Shown one piece after another: positions 49,137 through 56,965 of a stretch of DNA of 64,000 bases (the stretch's first letter is position 1; every line of letters begins with the position of its first letter). The position numbers and the translations under genes are program-made. The notes under the pieces are model-generated. The model saw only the letters and a list, made by a program, of their open reading frames with translations. It was not told the DNA's origin and did no database searches. Origin of the DNA: Oleiharenicola lentus. Its GTDB lineage: Bacteria; Verrucomicrobiota; Verrucomicrobiia; Opitutales; Opitutaceae. The DNA is taken from positions 2,297,693 to 2,361,692 of the forward strand of contig NZ_SDHX01000001.1 in the NCBI RefSeq assembly GCF_004118375.1. Reading direction: 5' to 3'.

Positions 49137-49174
49137 ATGGCGTATAAACCGTTTAAATCAAGATAATACGCCAT
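49137..49174. promoter_or_regulatory. Putative HipB operator (inverted repeat)
   Basis: ATGGCGTAT (49137-49145) and ATACGCCAT (49166-49174) form a perfect 9-bp inverted repeat 20 bp apart, centred about 29 bp from each other. The spacer contains TTTAAA and is AT-rich, unlike the surroundings. It lies immediately upstream of hipB, a typical place for an autorepressor site. The expected partner is the HTH protein itself. Confidence 0.65.
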
Positions 49175-49591
49175 AAGAGGCTTCTTCTGTAGTTATCTAT
49201 CCGCAAGCGACCAGCCCGCACCGCTTTGCACCTTCGGGGTGGTCCCAGCGGATTGCCCGTCCGCCGACACCTGCGATTGCACGCAGTGGGTTTGATGCCT
49301 CGTAGCTGGCTGGGCCTTGGCGGTGCTGGGCGAAAGTCAGCGGGCTGAAGTCCTGTGCCTCGTTGGCTTTTTCCGCTACGACGAATGAACTGGATCGAGC
49401 CAACCCGGGAGAGTTTAGCGCCGATCTCTTGAAGCGCACGCCGTTCGGGCTGGGTGGGTTGAGTGCGCCAGCACGGGGCCCGACTGGTCTCCGCCAATAT
49501 TCCTGGCAGCGAAAGTCGCCGATCCGCCCGGCTCCTTCCGTCACCGTCGCCCCGGTTGACTAATATTTCCCGGCACTGGATGATTGGATTG
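49175..49591. other. 417-bp region with no recognised gene
   Basis: No plus-strand gene is supported. On the minus strand two overlapping open frames (within 49197-49544 and 49153-49728) are unusually long for noncoding DNA, with stretches such as EAQDFSPLTFAQHRQGPASY and ERRALQEIGAKLSRVGSIQF. Neither has a plausible ribosome-binding site or a recognised domain. It may be a decayed or mobile sequence. Confidence 0.4.
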
Positions 49592-50782
49592 ATGACCGTC
49601 ACGCCCCAGGAAGATTTTGCCACGCGGCTCGATGCGAGTGTCCGGGATGGCACGCTCGCGCGGCTGACGCTCGGCAAGCCCCGTGGCGGCGACCCGACGC
49701 TGCAGAAGATCATCATCCGCCCCGTCACGCTGAAGGCCGGGCCGCACCTGTCGTTTGTCTATCGCCACGACACGCGCGACATCACCAAGAACCTGCCGCC
49801 CGCTGAGGCGGTGCGCGAAATCACGCGCCTGGTCGGCACCGAGTTTCACAGCGCGCACCTCGACACCACGCAGCAGGGCGTGCAGCTCGAGTTCAACAAG
49901 AAGGGCGAGCCTCGCCTGCACCTCGGGCGCGCCGCCGCGCCCTTCCCCACCGACACCGCCCACGACCGCGCGAAGCCCCGCCTGCTCACCGCGGAAGCGC
50001 AATCGTGGCTGCACGCTCTCGGCGTGACCAACGCCGCCGGGGTCGTGCGCGACGGCCTCGCCGACAAACACCGCCAGATCCACAAGTTCACGGAAATCCT
50101 GAGCCATCTCGTGGCCGAGGCTCCACTCACAGAGGATCGCCCGATCGAGATCACCGACATGGGCTGCGGCAAGGGCTACCTGACCTTTGCCACGCACGAT
50201 TATTTCGACCTCGTGCTGAAACGCTCCGCCCGCGTCTGCGGCGTCGAGGCCCGGCCCGAGCTCGTGACGCTGTGCAACAAAATCGCCCACGACACCGGCC
50301 GCCCGAAACTGTCCTTCGTCGGCGGCACGATCCAAAACGCCGAGCTCCCCGACCCTGACGTGCTCATCGCGCTCCACGCCTGCGACACCGCCACGGACGA
50401 CGCCCTCACTCGCGGCATCAAGGCGGGTGCGACGCTCATCGTCGTCTCTCCCTGCTGCCAGAAGGAGCTGCGTCCGCAGCTCAAGGCCGCGCCGGTGCTC
50501 GCGCCTGCGCTGCGTCACGGTATCTGGCAGGAGCGCCACGCCGAGTTCGTGACCGACGCCCTGCGCGCGCTGCTGCTCGAGTGGGCCGGTTACGACACCA
50601 AGGTCTTCGAGTTCATTTCCACCGAGCACACCGCCAAAAACCTGATGATCGCCGCCACCAAGCGCCCCGGCCTCGCCCGCGACGACGCAGCCGCCACGAA
50701 GATCCGCGAACTCGCCGCCTTTTACGGCATCACGAGCCAGTCCCTGGCGCGGCAGCTGGGTTTCAGTCTTAACCACGGATGA
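49592..50782 (+). CDS. Class I SAM-dependent methyltransferase (METTL25/RRNAD1-like)
   Basis: 396 residues from ATG 49592 (ATG 49580 also possible). The SAM-binding motif is ITDMGCGKGYLTFATHDYF at about 187-205. The post-I acidic residue lies in VCGVEARPELV, and motif IV is LIALHACDTATDD. This HACD-type motif IV and the following VVSPCCQKEL are typical of the family related to human METTL25/RRNAD1, which has unknown targets. Its C-terminus (LNHG) and stop codon are encoded by the start of a repeat. Confidence 0.8.
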   Translation: MTVTPQEDFATRLDASVRDGTLARLTLGKPRGGDPTLQKIIIRPVTLKAGPHLSFVYRHDTRDITKNLPPAEAVREITRLVGTEFHSAHLDTTQQGVQLEFNKKGEPRLHLGRAAAPFPTDTAHDRAKPRLLTAEAQSWLHALGVTNAAGVVRDGLADKHRQIHKFTEILSHLVAEAPLTEDRPIEITDMGCGKGYLTFATHDYFDLVLKRSARVCGVEARPELVTLCNKIAHDTGRPKLSFVGGTIQNAELPDPDVLIALHACDTATDDALTRGIKAGATLIVVSPCCQKELRPQLKAAPVLAPALRHGIWQERHAEFVTDALRALLLEWAGYDTKVFEFISTEHTAKNLMIAATKRPGLARDDAAATKIRELAAFYGITSQSLARQLGFSLNHG

Positions 50783-50957
50783 CACGGATGCTCACGGATA
50801 AAACCCGACCTCTCGCAATCAGTCATCCTGAGCCGTGCGAAGGATCCAAGGGAAAGGACGACCACCAAAACCCGCTTGGATCCTTCGCACGGCTCAGGAT
50901 GACGGCAGCGTGGGTTTGGCATCTCCATCCGTTTTCGTCCGTGAAATCCGTGGTGAA
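50770..50957. repeat. Nested inverted repeats (outer CACGGAT arms, inner perfect 29-bp arms)
   Basis: Outer arms with CACGGAT-type short-period sequence lie at about 50770-50800 and 50925-50957. Inside them is a perfect 29-bp inverted repeat (50822-50850 and 50875-50903) starting GTCATCCTGAGCC and containing GAAGGATCC. It looks like one element inserted into another. The outer left arm supplies the end of the upstream gene. Confidence 0.85.
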
Positions 50958-50978
50958 CCTGCCTTGTCTCGTTTGCTG

Positions 50979-52061
50979 ATGACCTGGGAAACCCTCGACT
51001 GGGAGGTGCTGGACCGCCTCCGCGAAACCTTTCTGACCGGCGACAAGACCGCCGGGCCCTACTGGCACACGATCACCGACCTCGAGTGCTACGACTTCAC
51101 CTACGGCGAGCGCATCGGCTGGAAATGGGACGCCGTGCTGCGGGAGCTGAAGGCCAGCGGCTGGACTCCTCCGGCGGGCGCCACCGTCCTCGACTGGGGC
51201 TGCGGCAGCGGCATCGCGGGGCGGCGGGTGGTTGAAGCCTTTGGCGCGGGCCATTTCTCCCGCTTGTTGCTGCACGACCACTCCCAACTGGCGCTGGACT
51301 ACACGGAGCATCACGGGCGCAAGGCCTTCCCTGGCCTCACCGTCGAGCGCGCGACCACCCGCGATTTGCGCGGCAGCGACCCGATCGGCCTGCTCGTGGT
51401 CAGCCATGTCGTGAACGAACTCAACGACATCGCCCGCGCCGAGCTCGCCGAACTCTGCACGCGCGCCGAAGCCATTCTCTGGGTCGAACCCGGCACGCAC
51501 GAAGCCAGCCGGCTGCTCGGCGGCTGGCGCGAGCAGTTGAAATCGCGCTTCCGCATCCTCGCGCCTTGTCCGCACCAGGCCGCCTGCGGCGTGCTCGCCG
51601 CCGGCAACGAGCGGCACTGGTGCCACTTCTTCGCCCCGCCACCGATGGGCGTCTATGCCGATTCCGGCTGGGTGAAGTTCGGCCAGCGCGCCGGCATCGA
51701 CCTGCGTTCGCTGCCGTATTCGTATCTGGTGCTGGACACCCGGCCTGTAGGGTCGGCGCTTGCGCCGACCTTGCTCCCCCCAGCCAAGGTCGTCGCAAGC
51801 GACGACCCTACAAGGGAAGGAGACTCTAGACCGTCGCTACAACTCTCCCGTCTCGTCGGCGACGCGAAGGTCTTCAAGGGCTACGCCAAGGTCTTCGCCT
51901 GCGACGAAACCGGCGTGCACGACCTCATGCTCCAAAAGCGGGACGCGCCCGTCCTGTTCAAGCAACTCAAGCAGGGCGAGGCGCCGTCGCTCCACCGCTG
52001 GACCCACGAAAACGGCCGGATAACCCGGATTGAGCAGCCAACCACCACCGAACCGGAATAG
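50979..52061 (+). CDS. Rsm22-like methyltransferase-fold protein with an in-frame palindromic insertion
   Basis: 360 residues from ATG 50979. The fold starts ATVLDWGCGSGIAGRRV (SAM motif). The family's cysteine/histidine signature is PCPHQAACGVLAAG..WCHFF, which in mitochondrial and bacterial Rsm22 relatives binds a metal cluster. A YSYLVL motif follows. Between LDTRP and SRLVGDAKVFKGYAKV there are about 34 extra residues encoded by a REP-type palindrome (51746-51812) and adjoining bases. Rsm22 relatives help assemble the small ribosomal subunit. Confidence 0.82.
   Translation: MTWETLDWEVLDRLRETFLTGDKTAGPYWHTITDLECYDFTYGERIGWKWDAVLRELKASGWTPPAGATVLDWGCGSGIAGRRVVEAFGAGHFSRLLLHDHSQLALDYTEHHGRKAFPGLTVERATTRDLRGSDPIGLLVVSHVVNELNDIARAELAELCTRAEAILWVEPGTHEASRLLGGWREQLKSRFRILAPCPHQAACGVLAAGNERHWCHFFAPPPMGVYADSGWVKFGQRAGIDLRSLPYSYLVLDTRPVGSALAPTLLPPAKVVASDDPTREGDSRPSLQLSRLVGDAKVFKGYAKVFACDETGVHDLMLQKRDAPVLFKQLKQGEAPSLHRWTHENGRITRIEQPTTTEPE
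51746..51812. repeat. BIME-like palindromic pair inside the Rsm22-like gene
   Basis: Two hairpins: GGTCGGCGC-TT-GCGCCGACC (51751-51770) and GGTCGTCGC-AA-GCGACGACC (51788-51807), flanked by TGTAG and CTACA. The stem sequences match the pair at 8657-8725, but in the opposite order. It is translated in frame as VGSALAPTL..VVASDDPT. Confidence 0.88.
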
Positions 52062-52294
52062 ACCCAAATATCTTAAACCACAGCCACCCGATTAGTGTTC
52101 ATGAGTGACCATTACAGCACATTCTTAAATCGTGTAGCCGCGCTTAAGCCGCAGGCGAAAGCGTGGTCAGGAGACAACCACTTTGTCGCTGCGCTCCAAA
52201 GCGGCTACACTTCAATTTAAACTGCCCTGGTGGTTTCACTCCCTCCAGTCCCTAGCCCTTGGTCCTTAGTCTCTGGTCCTTCCTCCCGAATCCC
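52062..52294. other. Intergenic region with one long palindrome and a short-period array
   Basis: No gene is supported. It holds the palindrome at 52129-52213 and, near 52247-52285, a run of short units (AGTCCCT, AGCCCTT, GGTCCTT, AGTCTCT, GGTCCTT) that ends 9 bp before the ABC ATPase start. Confidence 0.6.
52129..52213. repeat. GTGTAGC...GCTACAC palindromic element, copy 1
   Basis: About 80 bp with ends GTGTAGCCGC and GCGGCTACAC and an inner hairpin built on GCGTGGT/ACCAC. The same sequence recurs inverted at 53814-53888, as a shorter form at 54408-54479 and as a right half at 57079-57114. All four copies lie within 5 kb. Confidence 0.82.
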
Positions 52295-52957
<663 letters not shown>

Positions 52958-52964
52958 CGCTGAA

Positions 52965-53041
52965 TTAACCACGAAACACACGGAACACACGAAAATGAAC
53001 GCCTACAAACCTTTCGTGTATTCCGTGTGTTTCGTGGTTAC
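52965..53041. repeat. TTTCGTGT-type inverted repeat across a start codon
   Basis: The left arm (52965-52993) ends one base before the ATG of the next gene. The right arm (53012-53041) lies inside its coding region and encodes part of its signal peptide. Sequence units are ACCACGAAACACAC on the left and TTTCGTGTATTCCGTGTG on the right. Confidence 0.78.
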
Positions 53042-53795
53042 CCATGCCTCTCGACTGCTGTTGGCGGTTCTCTCATTGGGCCTCATCTCCTCGGCTATCG
53101 CCCAAACCGCCCCGCCTCCGCCGAAGATGTTCGCCGTGCGCCTCAGCAAGGGGCCGGCCTGGGACGAAGCGAAGTCACCCAACGAGCAAACCGGCATGCG
53201 CGAACACTCGGCCAACATCGCACGGATGCGCCGCGACGGCCTGCTCGTGCTCGGCGCGCGCTTCGGCGAACTCGGCCTGCTGGTGTTGCGGCTGCCCGAC
53301 GAGTCCGCCGTGTCGGCCCAGCTCGCTCCCGACCCCGCCATCGCGGGCGGCGTTTTCAAGGTGCAGACGGACGTGTTCATGCCCTTCGCTCATGGCACCA
53401 CTGCCTGGCTCACCACGCCCGAGGCCGTCGTGCTGCGCAGCTATCTCGACGCCGGCAACCGGCTCGACGCCACTGCGGTCGCCGCTTTGTGCGCGGAAAA
53501 CTTCGTCTGGCTCAACGTCGAGGGCGACAAACTCATCCCCGAAGTCCAGGGCCGCGCCGCGCTGCATGAGTGGCTTGTGGGCTACTACAAGAAACTGCCT
53601 TCCGCGCGCTCCGAGTTTCTCAGCATCGAGCAAGCCGGCCCGTTCCTCACCGTTCGCGAGCGCGCCTCGTGGGACAACCAGGAGGGCAAACGCCTCTCCC
53701 AGCAGGCCCTCGGCATCTACGAGATTCGCGACGGCCTCATCCAGCGTGTGTGGTATTTTCCTTCGGCGAAGGATCCGGCGGCGTCCGCTCGATAG
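52995..53795 (+). CDS. Exported YCII-like plus SnoaL-like protein
   Basis: 266 residues from ATG 52995. The signal peptide has two hydrophobic parts: a repeat-derived PFVYSVCFVVT and LLLAVLSLGLISSAIA, with cleavage before QTAPP. The mature N-terminal domain (about 44-130) resembles YCII: MREHSANIARMRRDGLLVLGARF then VFKVQTDVFMPFA. The C-terminal domain (about 145-266) is SnoaL/NTF2-like, with FVWLNVEGDKLIPEVQGRAAL and an IYEIRDGLIQRVWYFP strand. YCII domains in enzymes use a conserved Asp-His dyad; it is not clear here. No function is assigned. Confidence 0.7.
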   Translation: MNAYKPFVYSVCFVVTHASRLLLAVLSLGLISSAIAQTAPPPPKMFAVRLSKGPAWDEAKSPNEQTGMREHSANIARMRRDGLLVLGARFGELGLLVLRLPDESAVSAQLAPDPAIAGGVFKVQTDVFMPFAHGTTAWLTTPEAVVLRSYLDAGNRLDATAVAALCAENFVWLNVEGDKLIPEVQGRAALHEWLVGYYKKLPSARSEFLSIEQAGPFLTVRERASWDNQEGKRLSQQALGIYEIRDGLIQRVWYFPSAKDPAASAR

Positions 53796-53813
53796 AGCGG
53801 TGAATTGAACCGA

Positions 53814-53888
53814 TACGCGTTGGAGCGCAGCGACAACGTGGTCGCCCCCTGACCACGCTTTCGCCTCCGGCTCAAGCGCTGCTACACC
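53814..53888. repeat. GTGTAGC...GCTACAC palindromic element, copy 2 (inverted)
   Basis: The reverse complement aligns with copy 1 (52129-52213) along most of its length, including GGCGAAAGCGTGGTCAGG and TTGTCGCTGCGCTCCAA. It fills the space between two YCII-protein genes. Confidence 0.82.
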
Positions 53889-53987
53889 GTTGTTGCAGCG
53901 GCTGCAGGGCGTTCCTTGCGCAGACACCCGGCCAACCGCCGCAGAATTGCGATTGAGCTGCGCACGCTCGCGGGCTTGGCTCGGCCC

Positions 53988-54398
53988 ATGCCCCTCACCC
54001 TGCCCCGCCTGGCTTTTCTGGTTCTGCTTTTGCTCGGTCTCGCCACCCTGTCCGCCCGCGCCGCTGACGCGGATGAACCCGCGGCAGAACAAAAGCCCCG
54101 CTTCATCTACCTGCTGAAGCTCGTCGAGCGCCTGCACACCGACGCCGGCTGGACCAAGGATGACGAGGAGACTATCGGCCGCCACTTCCGCCACCTCAAG
54201 GCCGCCACCGAGGCCGGCCACGCCATCGTCGTCGGCCGCACGCTCGAACCTGGGGACAAGACCTTCGGCCTCGTGATCTTCGAGGCCGACAACGCAGAGC
54301 AGGCGAAAAAATTTGCCGAGAGTGATCCGGCCGTCGTCGGCGGCATCATGACCGTCGAGGTGCGTCCTTTCGCGCTGGTGCTGATGAAGAAGATGTAG
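53988..54398 (+). CDS. Exported YCII-domain protein
   Basis: 136 residues from ATG 53988; earlier in-frame ATGs give unconserved lead. The signal peptide (LAFLVLLLLGLATLSARA) is cleaved before ADADEP. The mature domain is YCII-like: FIYLLKLVERL, TIGRHFRHLKAATEAGHAIV and the end VVGGIMTVEVRPFALVLMKK. This is related to the N-terminal domain of the protein encoded just upstream, so the two exported YCII proteins probably arose by duplication and act together. Confidence 0.75.
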   Translation: MPLTLPRLAFLVLLLLGLATLSARAADADEPAAEQKPRFIYLLKLVERLHTDAGWTKDDEETIGRHFRHLKAATEAGHAIVVGRTLEPGDKTFGLVIFEADNAEQAKKFAESDPAVVGGIMTVEVRPFALVLMKKM

Positions 54399-54407
54399 GC
54401 AGCCGAT

Positions 54408-54479
54408 TCCGTAGCTGCGCTTGAGTCGTAGACGAAAGCGTGGCCCCACGCAGTCGCTTCGCTCCAGCTGCTACTCAGG
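54408..54479. repeat. GTGTAGC...GCTACAC palindromic element, copy 3 (diverged)
   Basis: GTAGCTGCGCTTGAG and GACGAAAGCGTGGC match copy 1. The inner part has shrunk, and the right end GCTCCAGCTGCTACT matches in diverged form. Confidence 0.7.
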
Positions 54480-54609
54480 CAACCAACAACGCCTACTTTC
54501 CCATTCCCGGGATTCCTTAATCCCGACGCCGAAGAACACGCCGTCGCCTGCGTGAGTTCAGTATTGCGCAAATGCTTGTTCCGTAAGCTTCTGCATTTCG
54601 CCCGAACAC

Positions 54610-54625
54610 TGGCATGGCGGTTGCA
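54610..54625 (+). promoter_or_regulatory. Sigma-54 (-24/-12) promoter of the tolC-like gene
   Basis: TGGCATGGCGGTTGCA matches the consensus TGGCACGN4TTGCA except for one base. GG (54611-54612) and GC (54623-54624) are exactly 10 bp apart. The expected start is about 54636, 12 bp before the ATG. A palindrome TTGCGCAA (54564-54571) lies about 40 bp upstream and could be part of an activator site. Confidence 0.8.
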
Positions 54626-54647
54626 AAGTGTGGGTATCTCATCCCCG

Positions 54648-56135
54648 ATGTCCAAACTCCGGAGTCTCCTTTCCGTCCTCGTTTTCGCCCCTGCCGCGTT
54701 CGCGGCGGACCCCACTGGCGAGCCGCTCTCGCTCAGCCAGGCCATTGAGCAGGCCCTGGCGAAGAACTTCGCGATCAAGGTCGAGGGCTACGATGCCGCC
54801 ATCGCCGCCGCCCGTGTGACCGAGTCGCTCGGGAAGTTCGATCCGGTGCTCAGCGGCAGCTACACCAACGCCGCGAACCGCAACCCGCTGCTCACCTTCG
54901 ACACCACCACCGGCCTGCGCAACACGACCAGCGACGAGTCCGACAGTTACGACGTGGGCGTGGGCGGCCTGCTCCCCTGGGGTATGACCTACCGTCTCGG
55001 CGCCAGCACCACCAACGCCCGCGGCACCTTCAACGCCTACACCGACAACTTTGACTCCTTCGCCGGTGTCTCCGGCACCCAACCGCTGCTGCGGGATTTC
55101 GGTTTCGGACCAACCATGGCCTCCATCCGCATCGCCCGCACCAACCGCGCCATCAGCGACTGGCAGTTTAAGCAGGCGGTGATCGACACCATCACGCGAG
55201 TGACCTTCGCCTACCACGACCTCAACTTCGCCCACGCCTACCTGCGCAGCGCCACGCGCTCCCGCGACCTCGCCGCCGGCCTGCTCGACGAAAACGAAAA
55301 GCGCTTCAAGGTCGGCTCGATGTCCGAATACGACGTCACCTCCGCCAAGGCCCGCGTCGCCAGCCGCGAGGAAAACGTGCTCTCCGCCGAGCGACAGGTG
55401 CGCGACGCCGAGAACTTCCTCAAGCAGCTCATCACCGACGACAAGACCCCCGCCCTGCTCGACCGGCGCCTTGCCATCGATCCGCCGCCGCCCGCTCCGA
55501 TCGTGCTGGTCGATCCCGCCACCGACTTCCGCACCGCACTGGAGAAGCGCCCCGACTACCAGCAGGCGAAGCTCGCGCTCCAGCGCAGCGACCTCAACGC
55601 CCGCCTCCAGCGCAACCAGCTCCTGCCGCGCCTCGACCTCGTCGGCAGCTACGGCCACAACGGCCTCGACGAGGACCGCGGCGCCAGCCGCCGCCAGGTG
55701 CAGGACAAGGATTACCGCAGCTACAGCTGGGGCGTGGTGATGTCCGTGCCGCTCACCTTCACCACCGAGCGCGGCCGTTACCGCGCCGCCAAGCTCGCGC
55801 AGCGCCAGTCCGCCACGCAGCTGGAGCAGGTCGAGCAGGCCATCGTCGTCTCCGTCGGCAACGCCGCCGGCCAGATCGAGACCGCGCAGAAGCGCATCCA
55901 GGCCAACCGTCGCGCCCGCGAGCACGCCCAGGCCACGCTCGACGCCGAGGTGAAGCGCCTGCGCGTCGGCCAGAGCAGCACGTTCTTCGTCGCCCAGCAG
56001 CAGGAACTCCTCTCCATCGCCGAAGTCCGTGAAGCCGCTGCGATGTCCGACTACCACAAAGCCCTCGCCGAATACGACCGCCAGCTCGGCCTGACGCTCG
56101 AGAAGCTGAACGTCACCGTCGAGCCGCCCAAGTGA
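54648..56135 (+). CDS. TolC-family outer-membrane efflux protein
   Basis: 495 residues from ATG 54648, which places the signal peptide (LRSLLSVLVFAPAAFA) at the N-terminus with cleavage before ADPTG. The start LSLSQAIEQALAKNFAIKV is the classic TolC-family opening. Two long helical hairpin halves follow, with AEVKRLRVGQSSTFFVAQQQ in the second. TolC proteins form a trimeric channel across the outer membrane for ABC, RND or MFS pumps. A sigma-54 promoter is directly upstream. An HlyD-like adaptor with the same promoter type starts about 7 kb on. Confidence 0.92.
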   Translation: MSKLRSLLSVLVFAPAAFAADPTGEPLSLSQAIEQALAKNFAIKVEGYDAAIAAARVTESLGKFDPVLSGSYTNAANRNPLLTFDTTTGLRNTTSDESDSYDVGVGGLLPWGMTYRLGASTTNARGTFNAYTDNFDSFAGVSGTQPLLRDFGFGPTMASIRIARTNRAISDWQFKQAVIDTITRVTFAYHDLNFAHAYLRSATRSRDLAAGLLDENEKRFKVGSMSEYDVTSAKARVASREENVLSAERQVRDAENFLKQLITDDKTPALLDRRLAIDPPPPAPIVLVDPATDFRTALEKRPDYQQAKLALQRSDLNARLQRNQLLPRLDLVGSYGHNGLDEDRGASRRQVQDKDYRSYSWGVVMSVPLTFTTERGRYRAAKLAQRQSATQLEQVEQAIVVSVGNAAGQIETAQKRIQANRRAREHAQATLDAEVKRLRVGQSSTFFVAQQQELLSIAEVREAAAMSDYHKALAEYDRQLGLTLEKLNVTVEPPK

Positions 56136-56440
56136 CCACCCGCTCGTCGGGTGGTCATCCTGAGCCGCAACGCGGCGAAGGATCCAAGGGTGGTTTGTTG
56201 TAGGGCGGGGTCTCCGACGTAGGCTTGGCAGAGATGGCGAAGCAACCCCGCCTTGAATTGCCCGCTATCGTTCCCAGGTGGAGCGCACTGACCCCAGTGC
56301 GCTGTTCTGAGGACAACGGCTCACCCACTCCGACTCCATCGTTGATGGCCAACCGCTTTTCTGCATTTCTCCCTCAGCGGGCCTGTAAATACTCAAGTTA
56401 TCTCCTGAATCTGAATCATACTGTTGGACGAAACCCTGAA
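56136..56440. other. Repeat-filled 305-bp intergenic region
   Basis: No gene is supported. It starts with hairpin CCACCCG(5)CGGGTGG (56136-56154). A single arm of the GTCATCCTGAGCC family (56154-56188) follows, then a REP-like pair of arms at 56198-56256. A small hairpin AGCGCACTG-ACCC-CAGTGCGCT (about 56282-56303) is also present. The last 100 bp are AT-rich. Confidence 0.65.
56154..56256. repeat. Tandem remnants of two palindromic families
   Basis: GTCATCCTGAGCCGC (from 56154) and GAAGGATCCAAG form one arm of the family whose perfect pair is at 50822-50903. TGTAGGGCGGGGT (56199-56211) and ACCCCGCC (56245-56252) are the arms of the REP hairpin seen compactly at 5570-5598, here separated by 33 bp. 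Confidence 0.72.
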
Positions 56441-56893
56441 ATGAACAGAGCCCTGCCAGACATCGCTATCCTTTGCTGGGATCGTAAAGTATTGCTGGCC
56501 GATGAACCTTTCCTCCGCGCATGGGGATTCACCTTGAGTGATTGTGGCCCTGACGGGTTTTCAATGACAGAGCCGTGGCGAGCAGACAGAAGAGTCCTGC
56601 GATGGATCCTTAAGAATGATGCGTCCTTCGTTGAGTTGAAGGAGGTCAAGAGGGGACCGTTCACTCCCCGACTGCTAAAGCGAATCGTGAATTTTACCCG
56701 CATACATTATTGCGCCGCCACTGAGAGGAAAATTACCTTACGAGAGTTCGATCAGCTTTGTTCTCGTTCATCTGCTGGCCTGAAAAAGCCACTCGCAAAG
56801 GCGATCGAAAAGCACGGAGGCGACGCGGTTCTTTCAGCTTCAGTCCTGAGGGATGAGTTGATCGGTTCACTTATTACTTACGTAGAAGCATGA
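56441..56893 (+). CDS. Orphan hypothetical protein, possibly cassette-borne
   Basis: 150 residues from ATG 56441. The sequence begins MNRALPDIAILCWDRK and contains AFLRAWGF-like and RRVLRWILKND helices; the C-terminal half is helical (SAGLKKPLAKAIEKHGGDAV). No family is recognised. Its base composition is clearly lower in GC and its codon use differs from neighbours, indicating transfer. One base after the stop a long hairpin begins, followed by TGAGCGTTAG, which resembles the end of an integron attC site. A more distant ATG would add residues encoded by repeats. Confidence 0.6.
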   Translation: MNRALPDIAILCWDRKVLLADEPFLRAWGFTLSDCGPDGFSMTEPWRADRRVLRWILKNDASFVELKEVKRGPFTPRLLKRIVNFTRIHYCAATERKITLREFDQLCSRSSAGLKKPLAKAIEKHGGDAVLSASVLRDELIGSLITYVEA

Positions 56894-56965
56894 AATGTTC
56901 ATCAAGCGGCCAGAGCCAATGGCGGGGCTGCGCCCCGCCATTGGCTCATCACTGAGCGTTAGCCG
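56887..56965 (+). other. attC-like recombination site (candidate)
   Basis: A 15-bp perfect stem GAGCCAATGGCGGGG/CCCCGCCATTGGCTC (56913-56927 and 56933-56947) with loop CTGCG is followed by ATCACTGAGCGTTAGCC. GCGTTAG is a common right-end core of attC. The left-end core expected just after the gene is poorly conserved (GCATGAAATG in place of a YAAC box), so the site may be degenerate or the resemblance accidental. Confidence 0.4.
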
